Below, piece by piece: positions 56,882 to 64,000 of a DNA stretch of 64,000 nucleotides (positions are counted from its first letter, which is position 1; each line of letters opens with the position of its first letter). The translations under genes were made by a program, and so were the position numbers. The notes below the pieces were generated by a model. The model was not told the DNA's origin. It searched no databases and worked only from the letters and a program-made list of their open reading frames with translations. The DNA lies in contig ML986723.1 in the NCBI GenBank assembly GCA_010094045.1, forward strand, positions 62,001-126,000, given 5' to 3'. The DNA is from Lojkania enalia (lineage: Eukaryota > Ascomycota > Dothideomycetes > Pleosporales).

Positions 56882-57727
56882 ATGTCGCAAGCCCACGCCC
56901 TGTCCGACGACCAGGTGAGACGTCATCCCGCGCCCCAGGCCGCTCTCTCTCGCGCAGTTGGGAGCTCCCCGCCATGCGTCTACTGCATCAGCAGCAGCTA
57001 ACAGCCCTCCCCATGGCAGGTTGCCGGCGAGCTGAAGAAGATGACGGCCTTTATTCGGCAGGAGGCCCTCGAGAAAGCCAACGAGATCCGCCTCAAGGCT
57101 GATGAGGAGTTCGCAATCGAAAAGTCTAAACTCGTCCGCCAAGAGACCGCCGCCATTGACTCGTCCTACGAGAAGAAGTTCAAGCAGGCCAGCATGTCGC
57201 AGCAAATCACACGCTCAACCGTCGCAAACAAGTCCCGATTACGTATCCTCTCCGCTCGTCAAGAGCTGCTCGACAAGCTGTTCGAGGAAGCCAGCACGAA
57301 GCTGAAGGATGTCGCCAAGGACAAGGGCAAATACCAGGGCGTGTTGAAGAACCTAATCTTGGAGGGTGCCTATGCGCTCAATGAGAGCAAGCTGCAGGTC
57401 AAGGCGAGGAAGATAGACTACGACATTGTCAAGAAGGCCATCGATGAGGCGCAGTCCGAATACAAGAGCAAAGTGAGCAAGGAAGTGTCCATCAGCATCG
57501 ATGAGAGCGATCCACTGCCACAGGACTCGTGAGTAGAAGAGGCATGGATCATCATTCTGAAACTGACAATAAGTAGCGCTGGGGGCGTAATTGTGGTTGG
57601 TACCGGCGGCAAAATTGACATCAACAACACGTTCGAAGAGCGACTAAGGCTGCTCGAAACTGACGCTCTTCCCTCTATTAGAGTAACTCTCTTTGGAGAA
57701 AACCAGAATCGCAAGTTCCATGATTGA
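56882..57727 (+). CDS. VMA4: V-type ATPase subunit E
   Basis: Peripheral stalk subunit of the vacuolar H+-ATPase V1 sector. Exons 56882-56914, 57020-57528 and 57577-57727 have introns of 105 and 48 bp and give 230 aa, the standard length. The N-terminus MSQAHALSDDQ joins VAGELKKMTAFIRQEALEKANEI, followed by a long helix (EFAIEKSKLVRQETAAIDSSYEKK). The C-terminal domain carries GGVIVVGTGGKIDINNTFEERLRLLE, a hallmark of the family. It is divergent from the NIPA-like gene 569 bp away. Confidence 0.96.
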
Positions 57728-58634
57728 ACAATCGTTGGCGAATGGACTCTAGAGGGCGGCTCTGGCTTGGCGAGGGACAACGGTTGTTGGACATAGAAGC
57801 ATGGGGCCGCTTGATCGGACTGTGTGTGGACATTTTCAGGAGCTACACCTACATTTCTTCCATAAACGGCCGCAAAGGGTCTCCGCCTTTGCGGAGGATG
57901 CTTATGTATGGAGATCCAGCGGAGCTTGTAGTATATGTGAAAGTTTTAACAGGCTTTCTATGTGCAAATCTCATTTTCTATATCTTATGTCCCCTCCAAC
58001 CCAAGGACACTAAATTCCTATTTCAAGTAATTGACATTCATCTACGTGACAAAGCAACGTGCTGCTCTAGGTATCCGTTTCCGACTCCACAACGCTATTC
58101 CGGATCAGGGTATCAGAACCGTGCGATAAGACCAAGCTCCAACTAGAACGATCTCTGCCCCGCAACACCACCGCGGTTGCGTCTTCATCTTCACCTACAG
58201 CCGCTATCGTTAAGCGATAGCCCTTTCGGAAACGAGCTAGGGCTAAGCAAATCTCCATGATCTCCACAGCGTGCCTCTCAAATGCTTTCTGGGCCGACAT
58301 TTCCATTCTGCATTAAGCAATATGTTCCTCAATGGATGGTACGCGCTGGATCGGCGGGGTATAGGCCCGAGCCTTACCCGTGGATAATAATTTATTTTGT
58401 TGAGCTGTGGCTATCCAGAAGAGTTTATATAGAGACATGCATCCTTCAGCATTAGATTCCTTATTCCAGAGACGCCCCCTTCTTATCTTGCATACGCGCC
58501 CCCTACCGAACCTATTCTCAAAAGCATAAAGGTAAGCCATGACACGAATTTAACTTTTGCGTTGCATATGAGTCTGCCTTCTCCACGCATTTCTGAACTC
58601 GAGCAACAACGAACGTATAATATACCAAACTAAC
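57728..58634. other. Intergenic, no gene seen
   Basis: 3' flank of VMA4 and 5' flank of the cupin gene. Short frames on both strands have no motifs. Confidence 0.5.
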
Positions 58635-59154
58635 ATGGGCGGTCTACTCAGCAAAGTCAAATCCAAGACCGCGTTACCAAAATCCGAAAAGATGTCTTCC
58701 CCAATTGGCATGACGTACTTCGCAAAGGCTCAAACTGAATTCAAGCCCCCGTTGATTGCCAATGAGAATGCCTACCTCGGAGACATTGCGTCAAGGTATT
58801 ACATGCCCCTTCACCTGATACATATCTTACCGCCCATTACCCATCACTCCGCTCCCTAATCACATTCAAATGTAATCTTCTAACCCATCTAGTGACAAAA
58901 TAGATCCTGAGAAGCCAATCTCAGCTGGATTTTACCGCCTAGAGAAAGGCACGCCTCTCGTGTACACATATACTTATCACGAGATGAAGATCATCGTAGG
59001 CGGATCATTTGACATCGAGGATGAGACAGGCAAGAAGGTGCACGCCGTTCCCGGAGATGTATTTTACTTCCCTAAGGGCGCAAAAATCACATTCACAACT
59101 GAGGACTTTGGCCTCGCTTTCTACACCGGCCAAAGGAAAGAGGGTGCTGCGTAA
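58635..59154 (+). CDS. Cupin-domain protein (EutQ-like)
   Basis: Small beta-barrel protein of 140 aa. Exons 58635-58795 and 58893-59154 are separated by a 97-bp intron. The second exon encodes the cupin barrel: [20 protein letters not shown], then [19 protein letters not shown], matching the ethanolamine-utilisation EutQ-like type. The Glu in HEMK and the [10 protein letters not shown] turn are visible, but few metal-binding histidines remain, so catalysis is uncertain. The N-terminus is basic ([18 protein letters not shown]). An internal Met at residue 20 ([10 protein letters not shown]) is an alternative start. Confidence 0.78.
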
Positions 59155-60061
59155 GAAATAGATGCTGAGTAGAGCTGAAATCTAATACTTTCGAACCTTC
59201 AATGCTTCTTTGTTAGAACCGTTCTAGTTGTTTTGTTTGATCCAAGGAAATCTTTCTACAGGGACCGCTAATTCTTGTATCACTAGTCGCTGTGCCCACT
59301 CTCACGACCTAGCATTCACCTTCGTCTATTCCTGCACCTTTCGGTACTACTTGCCGTTTCTTACTAATCGGCAAATAATTGACCACATCGCACTGTCACA
59401 TTAACAACCACCTCGCTCATCCTTTCGCTTCAATATGGCTTTGAAATCAACTATCCGGGCTTGGCAAAGCCTCTAGAGATCATTCGTTAAGTGTCTGGTT
59501 TGAACGATGCCTCATCTACTCCTTGGTGTCTGCCGCTTAGACATTGAAAAATTGCTTCGATCATGTGATGAACGATCAAACGTCAATAAGCCTTAGGGAT
59601 CTATACCAATCTTTCAAGAATTCACTTCATTCGTCCCATATAGAAACGCAGACATTGGGTACAGGGATCCGCAGGATAGCTGCTGTACCTGAAGCCCCGT
59701 CCACTTACCAAAAAGCGGTTAGCGGTATATCAACAACTGCGCTCGAGGTAGGATCTGGTTTGGACCAGGATGAAAGGGAGTTTAAGGTTTGTCAGCATAG
59801 TAGGAGATCCAATCATGACGCGTTGCTCACCGGATTTCATGCTGGCTGAGGGATTAGGGTAAGGGGTAGAATATTGATGTGTATAAGAGATGGATCCATT
59901 CCGTGTTTGTTGCTGTCGCGAGAACTCTATCAGCTCAGGTTTTTGGACTCAAAACCAAGCTCGTTGTATTTTCGCGTCTCCTCGAGTGCTACCTTTTACA
60001 TTTGTAACCATCTTTCGACCTTAACCATAGACCGACTGATCTAATACTCCCCCGTTACAAA
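59155..60061. other. Intergenic, no gene seen
   Basis: No supportable frame. A 101-codon plus-strand frame at 59544-59849 has no domain. Confidence 0.5.
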
Positions 60062-61325
60062 ATGCTTCTCCCAAAGACCACTACTGCATGGACAATCCCT
60101 GCCACAGCATCATCTATCACCGACCTCACCAAAAAAAGCAAGACCATCCCACCTCTAGGACCGAAAGACGTCCTTGTCAAAATAACAGCCGCCTCCCTCA
60201 ATTTCCGTGACCTCCTCATAGCCACCCGTTCGCCCGCCTACCCAGGCAACCATCTCCCCGACCTCGTCCCCGGCTCTGATGGTGCCGGCATTGTGGCATC
60301 CGCAGGCTCTTCATCTACATGGGTCGGTAGAGAAGGCACTCCCGTAGTCTTGCACCCTTCGACCTGGCTGAACGGTGATGTCCGGAATCTGCGCGCTGAT
60401 TCGATACTCGGGGGGTACGGGAAGGACGGAACTTTACAGACTTACCTTGTTGTTAATGAAGAGCAAGTTATTGCTGCTCCGAAGGGGCTCACGGGTGTGG
60501 AGAGTAGTGCTCTGTTCACTGCCGGGGCGACAGCGTGGGCAGCGATTAGGGGTGGTATGGATGGAATGCTTGATGGAGAGATTGGAGAATACAAGGGTGC
60601 TTGGACTGATAAAAGGTTGAAGAGTAAATGGATGTTGACTCAAGGGACTGGGGGCGTGAGTTGTGCTGCTATACAGGTACTTGATATCCCCACCCCGAAT
60701 TTCTCTCTTTCTTTAATGTCTCTTGAACACTTAAGTTTGGGACATGTGACTACAAGCTAATTACGGGCTTTAAGATCGCAGCGGCCCTCGGCGCAAATGT
60801 CATCGTGACATCCTCTTCCAACGCAAAACTTGAAATTGCGAAATCTCTCGGCGCGACTCATCTCATCAACTACACTGATATGCCTGACTGGGATGAGGAA
60901 GTGCTCAGGATGACGGGTGGCAAGGGCGTAGACCACGTCATTGAGCTCGGTGGTGCTAAGACGATTATGAAGAGTTTAAATACAGCGAGACCCGGAGGGC
61001 TAATCAGTGTAATTGGGATTTTGACTGAGGCGGAAACAATTTCGGGCTCTTTGGTGCCCAGTGTACTATATGGATCCAAAATAGGTAAGACTTATTCATA
61101 TCTCCAACCCATATATGATACATGAGGGGCTAATACATTGTAGTGAAGGGATGTATGGGCTTTAGTCGAGATATGTCGGCCGAATACGTTAGGTTCGTTG
61201 AAGCGAACGGAATCAAGCCGGTTATCGCGAAGATATTTGGCTTTGAGAATATTATAGAGGGGTTTGAAGCACTGCAGAAGCAAAATGCAGTTGGAAAACT
61301 TGTGGTTAACATCAGCAATGAGTAA
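60062..61325 (+). CDS. Medium-chain (MDR) zinc-less alcohol dehydrogenase/quinone oxidoreductase
   Basis: NAD(P)H-dependent oxidoreductase of the MDR superfamily. Exons 60062-60676, 60775-61084 and 61144-61325 have introns of 98 and 59 bp and give 368 aa. The GroES-like domain is shown by VLVKITAASLNFRDLLIATRSPAY and PGSDGAGIV. The zinc-ligand cysteines of classical alcohol dehydrogenases are missing. The Rossmann motif TQGTGGVSCAAIQ is cut by intron 1 and continues as IAAALGANVIVTSSSNAKLEIAKSLGA. HVIELGGAKTIMKSLNTARPGGLISVIG and the C-terminal NIIEGFEALQKQNAVGKLVV are typical. An insertion of about 15 residues before the Rossmann motif is unusual. The substrate is unknown. Confidence 0.88.
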
Positions 61326-61667
61326 CTAGATTCTTTAATAATTGCTTCAATGACGCACTTGCAGACTTAGAGAAACGAAACAATAAGATTTACTAATCTT
61401 AAATGAGTATTTCGCTGTGGAAATTCTGTCTATGATCTGGTTCGATACAGACCAGTCTCTAAGACAGAGACCGAACATTGAGACATTTGAAGAACGGCAA
61501 GCTGGCACTTTACGCGCACATTGAGACAATACAAGAAGTTAAATAAAACGAGAAAATATATTTATTACCCCTTATATGGCCCCCTTTTTTTTTCATACTA
61601 TTATCTTGTCACTCTCACTGCCCTCTTCCAACAATCAAATTATTTATTACCTACACTCCGCCCTACA

Positions 61668-62999
61668 TTAACAGCCAACTGTACAAGCAACCTTCCAAGC
61701 TCGGTAAATTTTGGCTTCATGTGGCCTTACCTCCGTTGTAAACGGAATATCATACGGCCCCAAGTCCTTTCCCTTCCACAAATCCCGTAATTTATACACA
61801 TCCCAACCCACCGTCAAATCCCTCCTCATACTAACCGTCATATCTGCTGTCGTACTCCCCCGATTTAGTAGAGCAATCGCCATACTCTCGTCCTGCATCT
61901 GTTTTGCATATATCTGCAATGCCTTCTCCTCGTTTTCCCAGACCACACTCGCCGGCTGACCCAACGGGTCCTGATTCAGCGCGATAATTTCTTCATTGGT
62001 TAGCGTTTCGATGTCGTATTTTGAGAGCTTCGAAATCTCCGCGCCAATAAGCAACGGTGAGTTAACAATACTCCACATAGCAAAATGCGTCCTGTACTCC
62101 AAGTTGCTCGCTCCGGTGCCGACAAGCTGCTTGCTCTCACCATTCAGCCCCACAATTAACATATCGTAATCATTCCAGTGCCCTGGCCCTGAGTACTTTG
62201 CAATCTTGTTCCCACGATCTAACATATCTAGTACATCAAAATAATACTTCTCCCTATTCCCAGGATAATTAAAATCATCGCTAATATCCTGACCGATGCG
62301 CCACTGGTTCGCTCCCTCCTCCGCCGCCCACTCCCACACGTTGGTCCACCCACAATGACACGCGTGGAACACAATGCTGTGGTTCTGCTTCAGCAGCGCG
62401 GTGGACATGTCCAGCATGACCTGTTGGACTTCCTTCTGTGGGGCATCGCCGTGGGAACAGCAGGCATCGTACTTCAAATGATCGATTCCCCAGCCCGCAA
62501 ACATCTGCGCGTCTTCCTCCGTGTGGCCCTCGCTACCCGTGTACCCCGCACACGTATCCTCACCCGGACCGCTGTAGATTCCTAGTTTGAAGCCCCTGGA
62601 GTGCGCGTAGTCTGCCAGCGCTTTCATACCTGAGGGGAATTTCAAGGGATCGGGTTCTAGGGGGTTGTCTGCGCGCGAGCCCTTGTAGCGCTGCCACCCA
62701 TCATCGAGATTTACGTAGATGAAGCCTGCATCCTTGAGGCCGGTGGATTCGAGGAGGTCGATTGTGGAGCGGATGAGTGTTTCGTTGATGTTGGGGCCGA
62801 AGTTGTTCCACGAGGACCAGCCCATTGGCGGTGTGAGGGCGAGGTTGTTGCTGATGTTGACGGAGCCGCCTAAACTGGTAACATTCCAAGGCTTGATAGG
62901 TGTGGGCGTCGGAGTTGGTGCTGCGGTTGTATTTGAGTATGCGAATTGGGCGTGGGCGACAGAGAAGAGAACTGAGCTCAAGATGTAGGGCCAATGCAT
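61668..62999 (-). CDS. Secreted alpha-galactosidase, GH27
   Basis: Extracellular retaining glycosidase that removes alpha-1,6-galactose from galactomannans and raffinose-type sugars. A single exon encodes 443 aa from the ATG at 62999. The frame extends 87 bp upstream with other ATGs, but this one opens directly with a signal peptide (MHWPYILSSVLFSVAHA). A Thr/Pro linker follows. The GH27 barrel then begins with TPPMGWSSWNNFG, followed by YVNLDDGWQ, GIYSGPGEDTCAGYTGSEGH, the nucleophile Asp in DHLKYDACC and the acid/base Asp in WRIGQDISDDF. GHWNDYDMLIVG and ALNQDPLGQPA complete the family pattern. A C-terminal beta domain closes it. No binding module is seen. Confidence 0.95.
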   Translation of the reverse strand: MHWPYILSSVLFSVAHAQFAYSNTTAAPTPTPTPIKPWNVTSLGGSVNISNNLALTPPMGWSSWNNFGPNINETLIRSTIDLLESTGLKDAGFIYVNLDDGWQRYKGSRADNPLEPDPLKFPSGMKALADYAHSRGFKLGIYSGPGEDTCAGYTGSEGHTEEDAQMFAGWGIDHLKYDACCSHGDAPQKEVQQVMLDMSTALLKQNHSIVFHACHCGWTNVWEWAAEEGANQWRIGQDISDDFNYPGNREKYYFDVLDMLDRGNKIAKYSGPGHWNDYDMLIVGLNGESKQLVGTGASNLEYRTHFAMWSIVNSPLLIGAEISKLSKYDIETLTNEEIIALNQDPLGQPASVVWENEEKALQIYAKQMQDESMAIALLNRGSTTADMTVSMRRDLTVGWDVYKLRDLWKGKDLGPYDIPFTTEVRPHEAKIYRAWKVACTVGC

Positions 63000-64000
63000 C
63001 TTATAGATCGTGACTCCGAAGTTTCCCAGAGGCAGAAAATTGGGAAGGGGTGAAGGAACACTGAATTGAAGTTCCATGCACTTCAATTGAACAATTCAGA
63101 GAATCTTTCAAACGAAAAATGAATGCAGCAAAACTCTATAGCTACCTGGACGGCAATGCTCTCATAAAAAATCAGTCTAGCAAGCTCTATGCCCACAATG
63201 CAGGAACGCTGGAAGATATATGAAAGTCACATCATCTATCTAAGTCAATGAAGCACTGCATTATCAATTGAGTGATTTGATTGGAGATTGGTCAGGATGC
63301 TGGTTGGTACAGCGTGATTTAGCCAGATATGGATATTTATCCTCCTTCGATTAGAGTCATGCAGATCTCGCTTTTGCAGATGGTATTTTCACAAATTATT
63401 TTCTAGACAGACATGCACCGGACTTATGCGATGTTAATCGGAATATTGTTGTGACTGTGGCTGCAGGTGGAGGAATGGGAGACATGGGTAGGACACGGGT
63501 TGCGAGCTCTCAGCGCGTACATTTCCACTTATGGCAATTCTTCCTCTTCAAACCGGCATTGGGGAGAGCAACAAATGGCCGATGGACGATGGGAAGGCCG
63601 CCTAAGCTCAGGCGTAGGCTATGCTCTAAATAAGCAAATACAGGTTCAAGGAGCGTATGGTAATATGAATTCATCAAAAGCCATTTTGGGGCCTAAGCCA
63701 AAGTACTCCTTTGTGATAGTGACGACTAGCCGAAGGAAATCGGTAAGTATCAAAGAGTTCTGAAAACTGAATTGGTTGTTGTAGCAGGGCTCTTGAACCC
63801 CCTACACACAGATTTTCGTGTATGAAGCTACACGGTTTAGCGAGAGCACGTGAAAACTGCAGTTGATATTAATGAAACTGGAGAAGGAAAGAACTTTGAA
63901 GCCTACAACCACGCGACCCCTCGTCGATAGGTTTTGATACCGTAAATTAAAACAAACTTCCATGCCGCTGGTAAAAAGTTCCATCATACGCGAATAGAAT
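63000..64000. other. 5' flank of alpha-galactosidase and window end
   Basis: No supportable gene. A 98-codon plus-strand frame at 63467-63763 is open but shows no domain, and it could be the edge of something beyond the window. Confidence 0.4.

Noticed and set aside
63451..63763. Two overlapping plus-strand frames near the window end
   Set aside because: No domain is seen. It may belong to a gene extending past the window, but nothing supports that.
1..64000. CRISPR arrays, bacterial operons, rRNA and tRNA genes
   Set aside because: No regularly spaced direct repeats of CRISPR type and no tRNA or rRNA signature were found by eye. A tRNA scan would be needed to exclude a tRNA with certainty.

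Overview
The window is nuclear DNA of a filamentous ascomycete (Pezizomycotina). Nearly every multi-exon gene carries short introns of 40-70 bp with GTA/GTG donors, a CTAAC-type branch point 10-20 nt before YAG, and exons that join in frame. The gene set is typical of filamentous fungi: Kelch protein with one membrane span, NACHT/STAND proteins, rhodopsin-domain receptor, LysM secreted protein and RMT2. A RIP-like relic and several AT-rich gene-poor stretches agree with this. A leotiomycete is my guess but cannot be shown from sequence alone. I support 27 genes, one probable partial small gene and one pseudogene.

Layout. 1-3.0 kb: no gene seen. 3.0-5.4 kb: Mx-type dynamin GTPase. 6.4-7.2 kb: short-chain dehydrogenase. 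7.2-9.9 kb: gene-poor, with a degenerate 147-bp tandem repeat. 9.9-12.1 kb: secreted or membrane Kelch protein of seven exons, one only 12 nt. 12.1-16.3 kb: mostly empty, then a small uncertain gene and an unrecognised conserved-looking gene. 16.9-22.3 kb: the most interesting block, a ferric/cupric reductase, a Ctr copper transporter divergent from it, and a GPI-anchored BIM1/X325 LPMO-like copper protein, with copper-response-like promoter motifs. 22.9-32 kb: housekeeping genes (NAC beta/EGD1 with an apparent 1-nt exon, AIF-like flavoprotein, exosome RRP43, small BRCT protein, thioesterase, RMT2). 32.1-33.2 kb: J-domain protein with an N-terminal peptide repeat. 33.2-35.9 kb: AT-rich, containing a decayed formaldehyde/alcohol dehydrogenase. 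35.9-40.6 kb: PPIL1-type cyclophilin, TRIP4/ASC-1 zinc-finger protein, deoxyribosyltransferase-like protein, LysM protein. 41.6-53.8 kb: two large NACHT (NLR-like) genes flanking a rhodopsin-domain receptor, separated by empty AT-rich DNA. 54.5-63 kb: NIPA-like Mg transporter, V-ATPase subunit E, cupin protein, MDR oxidoreductase, GH27 alpha-galactosidase.

How genes may work together. The reductase, Ctr transporter and BIM1-like protein form a plausible surface copper-acquisition route: Cu2+ is bound or relayed by the histidine-brace protein, reduced by the metalloreductase, and Cu+ is imported by Ctr. This is inferred from gene families, adjacency and motifs; no expression or biochemical data are available here. 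The two NACHT genes and the receptor look like an accessory recognition island. The other genes are a mixed chromosomal neighbourhood with no further pathway logic that I can see.
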